From positions 434,001 through 498,000 of the forward strand of contig NZ_JAATJS010000003.1 in NCBI RefSeq assembly GCF_011777495.1: a DNA stretch of 64,000 nucleotides. The letters are read 5' to 3'. Positions within the stretch are counted from its first letter, which is position 1. Each line of letters opens with the position of its first letter. The notes beneath the pieces were generated by a model, which saw only the letters and a list, made by a program, of their open reading frames with translations, did not search any database and was not told where the DNA came from. The translations under genes and the position numbers were made by a program. This document shows, piece after piece, positions 17,912-27,112 of the stretch. This stretch comes from Microvirga terricola. Its GTDB lineage: Bacteria; Pseudomonadota; Alphaproteobacteria; Rhizobiales; Beijerinckiaceae.

Positions 17912-19723
17912 ATGGCTCCTCCTCTTCTTCAACTCCAAGACATTGCGCTCACCTTCGGCGGCACGCCCTTGATCGAGAGCGCCGAATTGTCGGTCTCTCC
18001 GGGCGAGCGCGCTTGCCTTGTCGGCCGGAACGGCTCGGGCAAGTCCACGCTGCTGAAGATTGCCGCGGGTCTTGTGGAAGCCGACCGGGGCAAGCGCTTC
18101 GTGCAGCCGGGTGCAACCGTGCGTTATCTGGCTCAGGAACCCGATCTCAGCGCCTTCCCGACCACGTTGGCTTTCGTAGAAGCCGGTCTCGGCCCGGGCG
18201 ATGATCCCTATCGGGCGCGCTATCTGCTCGAACAAACGGGTCTCACGGGTGAGGAAGACCCCAAAAGCCTTTCGGGCGGCGAAGCACGCCGTGCCGCGCT
18301 GGCACAGACGCTTGCGCCCGCTCCCGATATTCTCCTGCTGGACGAACCGACGAACCATCTCGATCTGCCCGCTATTGAGTGGCTTGAGAGCGAATTGAAG
18401 AGCCTGCGCTCGGCCATGGTGCTCATCAGCCACGACCGCCGATTCCTCGAAAGCCTGTCTCAGGCCACGATCTGGCTCGACCGGGGCATCACGCGTCGCA
18501 TGGAACGGGGCTTCGCTCATTTCGAGTCTTGGCGGGACGAGGTTCTGGAACAAGAGGAACTGGAGCGGCACAAACTCGACCGCAAGCTGGCGGCGGAAGC
18601 GGATTGGCTGCGCTACGGCGTCACAGCGCGCCGCAAGCGCAACGTACGGCGCCTCGCCAATCTCCACGCCATGCGCCAGGAGCGTCGGGACCAGAAGCGC
18701 GCGGTCGGGACGGTCTCCATGACCCTGACCGAGGCGGAGCAATCCGGCACCCTGGTGGTCGAAGCGGAGAAGATTTCAAAGGCCTACGGCGAACGCCCCA
18801 TCGTGGCGGATCTGTCGCTGCGCATTCTGCGCGGCGACCGGCTGGGCATCATCGGGCCGAACGGCGCGGGCAAGACGACACTCATCAATCTCCTGACCGG
18901 CGTCATCGAGCCGGATCAGGGCCGCGTGCGCCTCGGCTCCAACCTGCAGAGGGTCACCCTCGACCAGCGCCGCGCGAGCCTCGACCCCAACGCCACCGTT
19001 GCCGAGACTTTGACCGGAGGCCGTGGCGACACGGTCGTGATCGGCGGGCAGGCGAAGCACGTCATCGGTTACATGAAGGACTTTCTGTTCTCGCCGGAAC
19101 AGGCCCGAACGCCCGTGGGAGTCCTCTCGGGTGGTGAGCGAAACCGACTGATGTTGGCGCGTGCTTTGGCGCAGCCTTCGAACTTTCTGGTGCTCGACGA
19201 GCCGACCAACGATCTCGATCTCGAAACCCTCGATCTCCTGGAAGAGATGATCACAGACTACGCGGGGACCGTGATCCTCGTCAGCCACGACCGCGACTTC
19301 CTCGACCGGACGGTGGGGTCGGTTCTGGTGTCCGAAGGCGAGGGGCGTTGGCTCGAATATGCGGGCGGTTACACCGACATGGTGGCCCAGCGCGGCCAGG
19401 GCGTTCAGGCGAGGACGGTCGAAAAGGAAACCAGACCTAAGAACTCCGAGAGGCCCGCTCCGGCTCCTGCCGCCGCCGCATCGAAGCGCAAGCTCAGCTT
19501 CAACGAGCAGCATGATCTCAAGACCTTGCCGAAACGGATGAGCGAGATCGAGGCGAAGATCGCGAAGGTGCAGGAAATCCTCGCTGATCACGAACTCTAT
19601 TCCCGCGATCTCGCCCGTTTCCAGAAGGCGACGGATGCGCTCACGCAGTTGCAAGGGGAGTTGCACGCTGCGGAAGAGCGATGGCTTGAGCTGGAGATGC
19701 TGCGAGAGGAGCTGGAGGCATAG
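17912..19723 (+). CDS. uup: ABC-F family ATPase, Uup-like
   Basis: This 603-residue soluble protein has two ABC domains without membrane spans. The first Walker A is GRNGSGKST (38-46) with signature LSGGEARR; the second is GPNGAGKTT with signature LSGGERNR and Walker B FLVLDEPTNDLD. The C-terminal 80 or so residues are highly charged and predicted coiled coil, the mark of the Uup branch, which acts on ribosomes and on DNA-branch stability. The ATG at 17912 is preceded by ACGGAG; the longer frame from 17858 adds no homologous residues. It is divergent from the sensor kinase. Confidence 0.88.
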   Translation: MAPPLLQLQDIALTFGGTPLIESAELSVSPGERACLVGRNGSGKSTLLKIAAGLVEADRGKRFVQPGATVRYLAQEPDLSAFPTTLAFVEAGLGPGDDPYRARYLLEQTGLTGEEDPKSLSGGEARRAALAQTLAPAPDILLLDEPTNHLDLPAIEWLESELKSLRSAMVLISHDRRFLESLSQATIWLDRGITRRMERGFAHFESWRDEVLEQEELERHKLDRKLAAEADWLRYGVTARRKRNVRRLANLHAMRQERRDQKRAVGTVSMTLTEAEQSGTLVVEAEKISKAYGERPIVADLSLRILRGDRLGIIGPNGAGKTTLINLLTGVIEPDQGRVRLGSNLQRVTLDQRRASLDPNATVAETLTGGRGDTVVIGGQAKHVIGYMKDFLFSPEQARTPVGVLSGGERNRLMLARALAQPSNFLVLDEPTNDLDLETLDLLEEMITDYAGTVILVSHDRDFLDRTVGSVLVSEGEGRWLEYAGGYTDMVAQRGQGVQARTVEKETRPKNSERPAPAPAAAASKRKLSFNEQHDLKTLPKRMSEIEAKIAKVQEILADHELYSRDLARFQKATDALTQLQGELHAAEERWLELEMLREELEA

Positions 19724-19763
19724 AACCGCGCCTCGTGATCGGAGGCGCGGGCTCACGGGAAGG

Positions 19764-20510
19764 TCATGCAGCGACCTTTCGCGCTGAATCGACCTGCGTG
19801 TCGAGGTGCGCCACGAGATCGGCCGGGAGACCCATGAGGCTGATGAGGCGCTCCAGATAGGCCTTTTCCTCCGGCGTATCGGGAATGCCAATGGCCATCC
19901 GCGAGGCGACATAGAGCCCGGCGGCTTGCTCCTTCGTCTGCGGCAGGCCGGCGATCACGGCAGGATCGGCGGGTTTCGACATCATGTCGAGGAGGCGGCT
20001 GGTTGCTTCGTTCCCCAAGCCGAGCTGCTGGATCTGATTTTGGATGCGGTTGATCTCGCCGCTATCGAGGTGGCCGTCCGATTTTGCTGCGGAAACCATG
20101 GCCTGGATGAGAGCCAAGCGCATATCGCCACCGTCACCGACCTTTTCTTCGTCGAGGTGAAAACCACTGCCGGAAGGTGCGGGTGGGGGCAGGCTGGCGC
20201 GGTTGCCATCCGGCATCTGTCGCGCCTGCCAATCCTGATAGGCCTTGAACGCGACGCTGGTGAGGACGGCAAGGCCGCCCGCTTTGAGCAGAGAGCCGCC
20301 AGCCGACCGACCCGCTTTCGACCCCAGGATCAGCGAGAGCAAGCCGCCGCCCGCAAGCGCCCCCAATCCGCCAGGGATTTTTGAAGCAAGATCGCTGAGA
20401 TCGCCCTGCGGATCAGGATTGCCGCGCTGCTGACCGCTGCCCGGTTGCTGCGCGCTTCCCTGCTTTCCCTGGCCCGCGAGAAGATTTTCCAGAATGGCGC
20501 CGAGGCTCAT
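19764..20510 (-). CDS. DUF533 / TerB-like inner-membrane associated protein
   Basis: This 248-residue protein has a Gln/Gly-rich N-terminus, a glycine-rich hydrophobic segment (GGLGALAGGGLLSLILGSKAG, about 47-67) that may insert in the membrane, and a helical C-terminal half resembling the TerB fold (MVSAAKSDGHLDSGEINRI, with the acidic D-G-x-x-D-x-x-E pattern typical of TerB-like domains). This matches the YebE/DUF533 family, whose function is not established. It is a single-gene unit convergent with uup. Confidence 0.75.
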   Translation of the reverse strand: MSLGAILENLLAGQGKQGSAQQPGSGQQRGNPDPQGDLSDLASKIPGGLGALAGGGLLSLILGSKAGRSAGGSLLKAGGLAVLTSVAFKAYQDWQARQMPDGNRASLPPPAPSGSGFHLDEEKVGDGGDMRLALIQAMVSAAKSDGHLDSGEINRIQNQIQQLGLGNEATSRLLDMMSKPADPAVIAGLPQTKEQAAGLYVASRMAIGIPDTPEEKAYLERLISLMGLPADLVAHLDTQVDSARKVAA

Positions 20511-20615
20511 GTCGCTTCTCCCTGTCGTGCTTGGATTGGCACTTCCTAAAGACAGGGCGGTCCAAACGGTTCCTCGCTCCTTTTCCGATCCCTCAGAAGA
20601 CCTTCCCGCTCAGCC

Positions 20616-20978
20616 TTATGCGCCGGCCGCCATGAACTCGAGCCGATTGCCGAACGGGTCGGCGACGTAGAAACGGCGCACATTTGGGATTGCATCGTCC
20701 CAGATCGGTTCATGACCGGCGCGCCGCAAAGTGGCTGCCAAGCCATCGAGATCCGCGATTGCGACCGCCGGATGCGCCTTTGTGGCCGGGCGAAAATCAG
20801 CCTCGACGCCGAGATGCAGTTGGACCTCTCCGCTCTTGAACCACACGCCGCCACGGGCGGCCAGAGTTGCGGGCTTCGGCACCTCCTCCATTCCGAGGAC
20901 GCCAATATAAAAGCGCCGCCCTTCCTCCTCCGCGCCTGCAGGCATGGCGAGTTGAACGTGGTCGATGCGAAGCATCAT
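20616..20978 (-). CDS. Small glyoxalase/VOC-fold protein
   Basis: This 120-residue single-domain protein of the vicinal-oxygen-chelate superfamily begins MLRIDHVQLAMP (first metal His in IDHVQL) and ends with VADPFGNRLEFM (Glu ligand). The middle has the usual VQLHLG strand. It overlaps the fumarylacetoacetase stop by four bases, so the two are co-transcribed and translationally coupled. Role in tyrosine catabolism is inferred from context only. Confidence 0.82.
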   Translation of the reverse strand: MMLRIDHVQLAMPAGAEEEGRRFYIGVLGMEEVPKPATLAARGGVWFKSGEVQLHLGVEADFRPATKAHPAVAIADLDGLAATLRRAGHEPIWDDAIPNVRRFYVADPFGNRLEFMAAGA

Positions 20979-21994
20979 GTGGTCCGCTGGTAAGCAGCGG
21001 CCTCTTGCTCGATGGCGCCGAAGATCGAGTGTCCTGCCTTGTCCTTCATCTCAATACGGATCGTGTCGCCGAAGACCATGAACGGCGTCTTGGGCGCGCC
21101 ATGTTGGATCGTCTCGATGGTCCGCTGTTCGGCGATGCAGGAATAGCCGAAGCCGCCTTCTGCTACGGCTTTTCCCGGCCCGCCATCCAGTCCCTTGTTG
21201 GAGACGGTGCCAGACCCGATGATCGTGCCCGCGCAAAGAGGGCGGGTCTTTGCGGCGTGGGCGATCAGGGTCGGAAAATCGAAGGTCATATCCGCCCCGG
21301 CGTTGGGCTTGCCGAAGGGCTGTCCGTTCAACGATGAAAGCAGGGGAAGGTGGACCTTGCCGCCGTCCCAGGCCTCGCCCAATTCGTCCGGCGTGATCGC
21401 GACCGGCGAAAAGGCTGAAGAAGGCTTTGACTGGAAGAAGCCGAATCCCTTCGCCAGTTCGTCGGGGATCAGATTTCTCAACGAAACATCGTTCACCAGC
21501 ACGATCAGACGGATCGCGGAGGCGGCTTCCTGTCGCGAGGCAGCCATCGGCACGTCGCCGGTGATGACCGCGACTTCCGCCTCGAAATCGACGCCATGGG
21601 CTTCATCGAGCGCCAGAATGGGCTCGCGGGGGCTTAGGAACGAGTCTGAGCCTCCTTGATACATCAGCGGATCGGTCCAGAAGGAGGCCGGCATCTCGGC
21701 TCCCCGGGCTTTGCGAACCAGTTCGACGTGATTCACATAGGCCGAGCCGTCCGCCCATTGATGGGCCCGGGGCAGGGGAGAGGCGCAATCGTGCTCATGA
21801 AACCGGAAGGAGGGCACCGAGCCATGTTCGAGCTGGTCGGCAAGGTCATGAAGCCGCGGCGCTACTAATTCCCAATGATCCAACGCTTGCTGGAGCGTCG
21901 GAACAATGAAAAAAGCGTCTGTTGCACGAGTCAGGTCCCTTGAGACGACGACTAGGCGGCCATCACGGCCTTGCTTGAGGGAAGAAAGCTTCAT
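20975..21994 (-). CDS. fahA: Fumarylacetoacetase / fumarylacetoacetate hydrolase family protein
   Basis: This protein of about 339 residues matches the FAH fold and is most likely the last enzyme of homogentisate degradation, splitting fumarylacetoacetate to fumarate and acetoacetate. Visible motifs include DFEAEVAVITGDVP (metal-binding acidic residues), LVNDVSLRNLIPDE, and GTIIGSGTVSNKG. It is shorter than the eukaryotic enzyme but of usual length for the compact bacterial form. The start is the ATG at 21994 (MKLSSLKQGRDG); a GTG two codons upstream is possible. The assignment as the true fumarylacetoacetase rests on the nearby hmgA, maiA and hpd. Confidence 0.85.
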   Translation of the reverse strand: MKLSSLKQGRDGRLVVVSRDLTRATDAFFIVPTLQQALDHWELVAPRLHDLADQLEHGSVPSFRFHEHDCASPLPRAHQWADGSAYVNHVELVRKARGAEMPASFWTDPLMYQGGSDSFLSPREPILALDEAHGVDFEAEVAVITGDVPMAASRQEAASAIRLIVLVNDVSLRNLIPDELAKGFGFFQSKPSSAFSPVAITPDELGEAWDGGKVHLPLLSSLNGQPFGKPNAGADMTFDFPTLIAHAAKTRPLCAGTIIGSGTVSNKGLDGGPGKAVAEGGFGYSCIAEQRTIETIQHGAPKTPFMVFGDTIRIEMKDKAGHSIFGAIEQEAAAYQRTT

Positions 21995-22057
21995 GACCAC
22001 CGACCGGGTTTATGGGGTTCCTGAGAGTGCCACGGAACGCATTGTGAGGAAAAGCCT

Positions 22058-23161
22058 ATGACGACATCGACGATGAAGAGAAGAAGCTTTCTGAAGGGGG
22101 CGGGGCTGGCGGCTGCTGCCGGAACCGTTGCCGCGCCGGCGATTGCGCAGTCCTCCCCGGAAATTCGTTGGCGTCTGACCTCCAGCTTTCCGAAATCGCT
22201 CGATACGATCTTCGGCACCGCGCAGACCTTCGCGAAGTACATGGCGGAGGCGACCGATAACAAGTTCCAGATCCAGGTCTTCGCTCCGGGCGAGATCGTC
22301 GGCGGCCTGCAGGCGCTCGACGCGGTCCAGAATGGCACCGTCGAATGTGCCCACACCCCGACCTATTACTACCTCGGCAAGGAGCCTGCGCTGGCTATCG
22401 GCACGGGCCTTCCCTTCGGCCTCAACGCGCGCCAGCAGCACGCCTGGTGGCATTTTGCCGGCGGCAAGGAACTGATCAACGAGTCGCTTGCCAAGTTCAA
22501 TGTCACCTCGCTGGTCTGTGGCAATTCCGGCGCGCAGATGGGCGGGTTCTTCCGCAAGGAGATCAACACGGTCGATGACCTGAAGGGTCTCAAGTTCCGC
22601 ATCGGCGGGCTCGGCGGCATGGTGCTGGCGAAACTCGGCGTCGTGCCGCAGCAGATCGCACCGGGCGATGTTTATCCGGCTCTTGAGCGCGGCACCCTCG
22701 ACGCCGCCGAATTCGTCGGCCCCTATGACGACGAAAAGCTCGGGTTCCTCAAGGTCGCGAAATACTACTACGCACCCGGCTGGTGGGAGGGCGGCGCGAT
22801 GCTGCATCTCGTCATCAACCAGCAGAAGTGGGACGAACTGCCGAAGCACTACCAGGCGATCATGGCGCAGGCGTCCGAGGCTGCGAACAACTGGATGCTG
22901 GCGAAATACGATGCCGTGAACGGCCAGGCGCTGCGGCGCATGATCGGCGGCGGTGCGGAACTGCGCACCTTCTCGCCCGCGATCATGGACGCGTCGCTGA
23001 AGGCTGCGAACGAGCTTTATGCGGAACTCTCCGCCAAGAGCCCGGACTTCAAGAAGGCCTACGAGTCGATGGTGGCGTATCGCGCCGATGTGCTGCCCTG
23101 GTGGCAGCTCAACGAATACGCCTTCGACACGTTCATGATCCGCACGCGCGGAAAGAGCTGA
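22058..23161 (+). CDS. TRAP transporter substrate-binding protein, DctP/TakP type, orphan
   Basis: This 367-residue periplasmic receptor has a twin-arginine signal (MKRRSFLKGAGLAAAAG, cut near AIAQ) and the TRAP DctP fold. The stretch EFVGPYDDEKLGF followed by YYYAPGWWEGG matches the subgroup of receptors known to bind 2-oxo acids (TakP-like), including the aromatic cluster lining the site. The membrane components DctQ and DctM are not adjacent in the window, so it must use partners encoded elsewhere. It lies on the opposite strand between the fumarylacetoacetase and hmgA genes. A bidirectional terminator follows at 23191-23216. Confidence 0.9.
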   Translation: MTTSTMKRRSFLKGAGLAAAAGTVAAPAIAQSSPEIRWRLTSSFPKSLDTIFGTAQTFAKYMAEATDNKFQIQVFAPGEIVGGLQALDAVQNGTVECAHTPTYYYLGKEPALAIGTGLPFGLNARQQHAWWHFAGGKELINESLAKFNVTSLVCGNSGAQMGGFFRKEINTVDDLKGLKFRIGGLGGMVLAKLGVVPQQIAPGDVYPALERGTLDAAEFVGPYDDEKLGFLKVAKYYYAPGWWEGGAMLHLVINQQKWDELPKHYQAIMAQASEAANNWMLAKYDAVNGQALRRMIGGGAELRTFSPAIMDASLKAANELYAELSAKSPDFKKAYESMVAYRADVLPWWQLNEYAFDTFMIRTRGKS

Positions 23162-23190
23162 TTTCGCGTCTCGTTTACGTGCAAGAAAAG

Positions 23191-23216
23191 GCCGGTGCGA
23201 CCACGCACCGGCTTTT
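23191..23216. terminator. Bidirectional terminator between TRAP receptor and hmgA
   Basis: A perfect 9-bp stem (GCCGGTGCG at 23191-23199, CGCACCGGC at 23204-23212) with loop ACCA is followed by TTTT on the plus strand and by CTTTTCTT on the minus strand, as expected between convergent genes. Confidence 0.9.
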
Positions 23217-23241
23217 GTCGTTTGATGGCTGAGAGGAGCCG

Positions 23242-24609
23242 TCATTGCGGCTCGCGCCGGTTCGGGTCGAAGTGCTTCTTCAAATCCCGCCAGCAATCGA
23301 TATAGTCTTTCTGAAGCGTCGGCAGCTCGGCTGCGTATTTCGTGACGCGCTGCGGAAACCGCGTTTCGAACATGAAGGCCATGGTGCCGGTCAGCTTCGC
23401 CGGCTTGAGCTCCACATTGCTCGCATGCTCGAACGCCGTCGTATCGGGCCCATGCGGCAGCATCTGATTGTGCAGCGACATGCCGCCCGGCACGAAGCCT
23501 TCCGGCTTGGCGTCATAAACGCCGTAGACCAGCCCCATGAATTCCGACATCAGGTTGCGATGATACCAGGGCGGGCGGAAGGTGTTTTCCGCCACCGACC
23601 AGCGCTCGGGAAAGATCACGAAATCCACGTTCGCGGTGCCGGGCGTCTCTGAGGGCGCGGTGAGCACCGTGAAGATCGACGGGTCGGGGTGATCGAACAG
23701 GATCGCGCCGACAGGCGAGAAGTGACGCAGATCGTATTTGTAAGGCGCGTAATTGCCGTGCCATGCCACCACATCGAGCGGTGATTGGCCGATCTCGGTG
23801 CGAAAGAGTTCGCCGCCCCACTTCACGTAGAGTAGGGAAGGGACTTCTTTGTCCTCATAAGCCGCGATGGGCGTGAGGAAGTCGCGTGGATTAGCGAGGC
23901 AGTTTGCGCCGATGGGGCCGCGATCCGGCAGGGTGAAGGCGCCGCCGTAATTCTCGCAGACATAAGCTCGGGCAGGGCCATCGATCAGCTCGACCTTGAA
24001 GATGACGCCTCGCGGAATGACGCAGATCTCACCGGGCTCGATCTCGATCACGCCGAACTCGGTGCGAAAGCGTAAGGCGTTCTCCTGCGCGACGACGAGG
24101 TATTCGCCATCGGCGTTGAAGAAATACTCGTTCTCCATGGAGTGCGTGACGAGGAGCACATGCGCGGCCATGCCGGTCTGCGTGTCGGAATCGCCGGCGG
24201 TCGTCATCGTGTGCAGACCGGTGACGAAAGTTGTGGCGTGATCGGGGAATGGAGTCGGGTCCCAGCGCAATTGGCCCAGCGACAAATCGCTTTCCTCCCG
24301 CGCTGCGGGCGCGGTTCGCATCAAGCCCTTGTCGACTTTCACATAGTGGCCGGAATGCTTGACCGAGGGGCGGATGCGATAGAGCCAGGAACGCTGGTTG
24401 GTCGCCTGTGGGGCCGTGAACGGCGAACCGGACAATTGCTCCGCATAAAGGCCATAGTTCAGCTTTTGCGGCGAGTTGCGCCCGACGGGCAGCGCACCTT
24501 CAAGGGCCTCTGTCTCGAAGGAGTTGCCGAAGCCGGACATGTAGCCCGGCACGATGGCGCTCTTGCGTTGATCAGGGGATCGAAGACCGGAGACGTTCTG
24601 CACGTTCAT
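23242..24609 (-). CDS. hmgA: Homogentisate 1,2-dioxygenase
   Basis: This enzyme of about 455 residues opens the ring of homogentisate to maleylacetoacetate. Family signatures are [19 protein letters not shown] at the N-terminus, and the iron site in [14 protein letters not shown] (His and Glu) and [11 protein letters not shown] (His). Three consecutive ATG codons (24607-24615) follow GAGGGAG; the third at 24609 has the best spacing, the first would add two residues. It is divergent from marR across a region with two identical inverted repeats, so MarR-type control is very likely. Confidence 0.95.
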   Translation of the reverse strand: MNVQNVSGLRSPDQRKSAIVPGYMSGFGNSFETEALEGALPVGRNSPQKLNYGLYAEQLSGSPFTAPQATNQRSWLYRIRPSVKHSGHYVKVDKGLMRTAPAAREESDLSLGQLRWDPTPFPDHATTFVTGLHTMTTAGDSDTQTGMAAHVLLVTHSMENEYFFNADGEYLVVAQENALRFRTEFGVIEIEPGEICVIPRGVIFKVELIDGPARAYVCENYGGAFTLPDRGPIGANCLANPRDFLTPIAAYEDKEVPSLLYVKWGGELFRTEIGQSPLDVVAWHGNYAPYKYDLRHFSPVGAILFDHPDPSIFTVLTAPSETPGTANVDFVIFPERWSVAENTFRPPWYHRNLMSEFMGLVYGVYDAKPEGFVPGGMSLHNQMLPHGPDTTAFEHASNVELKPAKLTGTMAFMFETRFPQRVTKYAAELPTLQKDYIDCWRDLKKHFDPNRREPQ

Positions 24610-24677
24610 CATCATCTCCCTCGAAAGACCGATTGTGTGCGGCCGGAAATGACTCGACGTTCCGGCCTGCAAATCTA

Positions 24678-24691
24678 GTTGCTAACGCAAC
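24678..24691. promoter_or_regulatory. Putative MarR operator 1 (GTTGC-N4-GCAAC)
   Basis: A perfect inverted repeat GTTGC-TAAC-GCAAC lies between hmgA and marR. A second copy with the same arms lies 29 bases further on, nearly three helical turns apart. MarR proteins bind short palindromes of this size; the assignment to the adjacent regulator is inference. Confidence 0.7.
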
Positions 24692-24706
24692 GGAATTGTC
24701 TTATTG

Positions 24707-24720
24707 GTTGCATGAGCAAC
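24707..24720. promoter_or_regulatory. Putative MarR operator 2 (GTTGC-N4-GCAAC)
   Basis: The second copy, GTTGC-ATGA-GCAAC, ends 14 bases before the chosen marR start, so binding here would also block marR transcription (autorepression). Flanking bases GG on the left and GG on the right of the two sites differ, so the shared part is the 14-base core. Confidence 0.7.
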
Positions 24721-24734
24721 GGTTTCTGTCAACG

Positions 24735-25232
24735 ATGGCATCACGGTCTACAGCGAAAAAAGAAGCTCTCACACCGCATCTGGTTCTTGAGCGCTTCCTA
24801 CCCTACCGGCTCAACGTCCTGGCGAGCTTGACCTCGAACGCGCTGGCGCAGATTTACGCCGACAGGTTCGGCCTCTCGATCCCGGCTTGGCGGGTCGTCG
24901 CGACCCTCGGGCAATATGATGTCCGCACTGCACGCGACATCGCCGCCCACGGGGTCATGCACAAATCGACCGTATCGCGGGCGGTTTCTTCTCTCGAAGA
25001 GCGCGGCCTGATCGCTCGGCGCCCCAATGAGGACGACCGGCGCGAGGAATTGCTGGCGCTGACGCCGGCCGGGCGGGGCATCTACGAGTCCCTGGCCCCA
25101 CAGGCTTTGTCTTTCGAAGAGCAGCTTGCCTCCGTCCTGACGGCTCAGGAGCAGGAATTGCTCGGGTCGCTTATCGACAAGCTGAGCCGCCACGCCCGGT
25201 CGCTGACCCACGAGGGGGAGGGGGAGCCGTGA
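24735..25232 (+). CDS. MarR family transcriptional regulator of the homogentisate genes
   Basis: This 165-residue winged-helix regulator has a dimerisation helix region at both ends and the DNA-binding part in the middle (DIAAHGVMHKSTVSRAVSSLEERGLIARRPNEDDRREELLALT), with the DxR wing motif typical of MarR. The start at 24735 is chosen because the open frame upstream would run through the operator pair. Its stop overlaps the maiA GTG start, so it is in an operon with maiA and probably hpd. Its ligand is likely a pathway intermediate such as homogentisate or an acetoacetate ester; that is inference. Confidence 0.9.
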   Translation: MASRSTAKKEALTPHLVLERFLPYRLNVLASLTSNALAQIYADRFGLSIPAWRVVATLGQYDVRTARDIAAHGVMHKSTVSRAVSSLEERGLIARRPNEDDRREELLALTPAGRGIYESLAPQALSFEEQLASVLTAQEQELLGSLIDKLSRHARSLTHEGEGEP

Positions 25233-25855
25233 AGCTCTACACCTATTTCCGCTCTTCCGCGGCTTTTCGGGTGAGGATCGCCCTCAACATCAAGGGCGTC
25301 GCCTACGAGGCGGCGCCCGTGAATATTCTGAAGGGCGAGCAGCGAGGCGAGGCCTATCAGGCGATCAATCCGCAAAAGCGCATTCCCTCTCTCGATGTCG
25401 AGGGGGAAACTCTCGTCCAATCACCGGCCATCCTCGAGTATCTCGACGAAACCCACCCCGAGCCGCCGTTGCTCCCAATCGGAGCCGTTCACCGCGCCAA
25501 GGTTCGGGCAGTCGCCAGTATCGTCGCGTGCGACATCCATCCGCTGAACAATTCCGGCACGCTGTCATATCTCAAGCATAAGCTCGGGCATGACCAGGCG
25601 GCGCTAGACGAATGGTATGCGCATTGGGTGCGCGAAGGCTTCGAGGCCATCGAGGCGCTGATCGAGCCGGGGCCTTTCGCCTTCGGCTCCCGTGTGACGC
25701 TCGCCGACATCTATCTCGTGCCGCAGGTCTTCAATGCGCGGCGGTTCAACATCCCACTCGATCCGTACCCGAAGATTGCCGCGGTGGAGGCCGCCTGCAT
25801 GGCGCTGCCGGCATTTCAGAGAGCAGCTCCGGCGCAGCAGCCCGACGCCGCCTGA
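25229..25855 (+). CDS. maiA: Maleylacetoacetate isomerase (zeta-class GST)
   Basis: This 208-residue glutathione-dependent enzyme isomerises maleylacetoacetate to fumarylacetoacetate. It begins KLYTYFRSSAAFRVRIALNIKG, the zeta-GST N-terminal signature (the eukaryotic SSCS is SSAA here, as in many bacterial forms), followed by NPQKRIPSL and QSPAILEYLDETHP for the glutathione site. The C-terminal helix domain contains GSRVTLADIYLVPQVFNARRF. The GTG start overlaps the marR stop (GTGA). Confidence 0.93.
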   Translation: MKLYTYFRSSAAFRVRIALNIKGVAYEAAPVNILKGEQRGEAYQAINPQKRIPSLDVEGETLVQSPAILEYLDETHPEPPLLPIGAVHRAKVRAVASIVACDIHPLNNSGTLSYLKHKLGHDQAALDEWYAHWVREGFEAIEALIEPGPFAFGSRVTLADIYLVPQVFNARRFNIPLDPYPKIAAVEAACMALPAFQRAAPAQQPDAA

Positions 25856-25941
25856 CAAGGCTTTCGCATCCGCCGCCCCGGCGTTGCGTTGTTTTCGATG
25901 AACAGGCTCGCAAGAGCCGAGGCACAGACTGGAGGAAAGTT

Positions 25942-27057
25942 ATGGGACCGTTTCCGCACGACGCACCGCCGCCCGCCATTTCCGAGCAGAACCCCATGGG
26001 GACGGACGGCTTCGAGTTCGTCGAGTTCTGCCATCCCGATCCAGGACAACTCGACCGCCTGTTCAAGACGATGGGCTTCAGCCTCGTGGCGAAGCATCGT
26101 TCCAAGAACGTGCTGCTCTATCGGCAGGGCGACATCAATTTCATCGTGAACGCGCAGCCCGGTTCCTTCGCCGAGCAATTCGCCACGAAGCATGGCCCCT
26201 CGGCTCCCGCCATGGCATTCCGGGTCGTCGATGCGAATTATGCCTATGATCGGGCTTTGTCGCTCGGGGCGAAGCCGGCCAAGACCCAGACCGGCCCCAA
26301 CGAACTCGAAATCCCGGCCATTGAGGGAATCGGCGGCCTTCAGATTTATCTGGTCGACCGCTACGGAGCGAAGGGCTCCATTTATGACGTGGACTTCGAG
26401 TGGCTCGGCGAACCCGATCCCAAGCCGCGCGGCGTCGGCCTCCATTACATCGACCACCTGACCCACAACGTCTATCGCGGGCGGCTGACGGAATGGGCTG
26501 GCTTCTATGAGCGGCTCTTCAATTTCCGCCAGATTCGCTACTTCGATATCGAGGGCAAGCTCACTGGCCTGCATTCCCGCGCGATGACGAGCCCCGACGG
26601 CAAGATTCGCATTCCGATCAACGAAGACGCCGGGGAGACGGGACAGATCGAGGAGTACCTCCAGGAATATAAGGGCGAGGGCATCCAGCACATCGCGCTC
26701 GGCGCTCTCGACCTCTACGATTCGATCGAGGCGCTGATTGCCGCCGGCGTCGAGTTCATGCCGGCGCCGAACGAGATCTACTATTCCCGCGTCGATAAGC
26801 GCCTACCGAGCCACGGCGAGCCTATCGAGCGGCTTCAGAAAAACGGCATCCTCATTGATGGTGAGGGAGTGGTGGAAGGCGGCTTCACCAAGGTTCTCCT
26901 TCAGCGCTTTGGGAAAACCGCGATTGGACCGATCTTCTTCGAGTTCATTCAGCGCAAAGGCGACGACGGGTTCGGCGAGGGCAATTTCAAGGCGCTCTTC
27001 GAGTCGATCGAGGAGGATCAGATTCGCCGCGGTGTCCTGAAGCCGAAAGTCGCCTGA
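25942..27057 (+). CDS. hpd: 4-hydroxyphenylpyruvate dioxygenase
   Basis: This 371-residue non-haem iron enzyme converts 4-hydroxyphenylpyruvate to homogentisate. The start at 25942 has a GGAGG six bases before it. Two VOC modules are seen; iron ligands are the His in YIDHLTHNVY, the His in GIQHIALG and the Glu in IFFEFIQRKG. The C-terminal GEGNFKALFESIE is characteristic of true HPPD. It lies 86 bases after maiA in the same direction and ends at a strong terminator, completing the path from tyrosine-derived 4-hydroxyphenylpyruvate to fumarate and acetoacetate. Confidence 0.95.
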   Translation: MGPFPHDAPPPAISEQNPMGTDGFEFVEFCHPDPGQLDRLFKTMGFSLVAKHRSKNVLLYRQGDINFIVNAQPGSFAEQFATKHGPSAPAMAFRVVDANYAYDRALSLGAKPAKTQTGPNELEIPAIEGIGGLQIYLVDRYGAKGSIYDVDFEWLGEPDPKPRGVGLHYIDHLTHNVYRGRLTEWAGFYERLFNFRQIRYFDIEGKLTGLHSRAMTSPDGKIRIPINEDAGETGQIEEYLQEYKGEGIQHIALGALDLYDSIEALIAAGVEFMPAPNEIYYSRVDKRLPSHGEPIERLQKNGILIDGEGVVEGGFTKVLLQRFGKTAIGPIFFEFIQRKGDDGFGEGNFKALFESIEEDQIRRGVLKPKVA

Positions 27058-27080
27058 GGCGTTCCAAATCACGATTCGAA

Positions 27081-27112
27081 GAGGCCGGGCTCGTCCCGGC
27101 CTCGCCATTTTT
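27081..27112 (+). terminator. Rho-independent terminator after hpd
   Basis: A perfect 9-bp stem, GAGGCCGGG (27081-27089) with CCCGGCCTC (27095-27103), loop CTCGT, is followed by GCCATTTTT. Confidence 0.9.

Noticed and set aside
22010..23296. 428-codon open frame antisense to the TRAP receptor
   Set aside because: No domain or start signal, and the receptor on the other strand is convincing.
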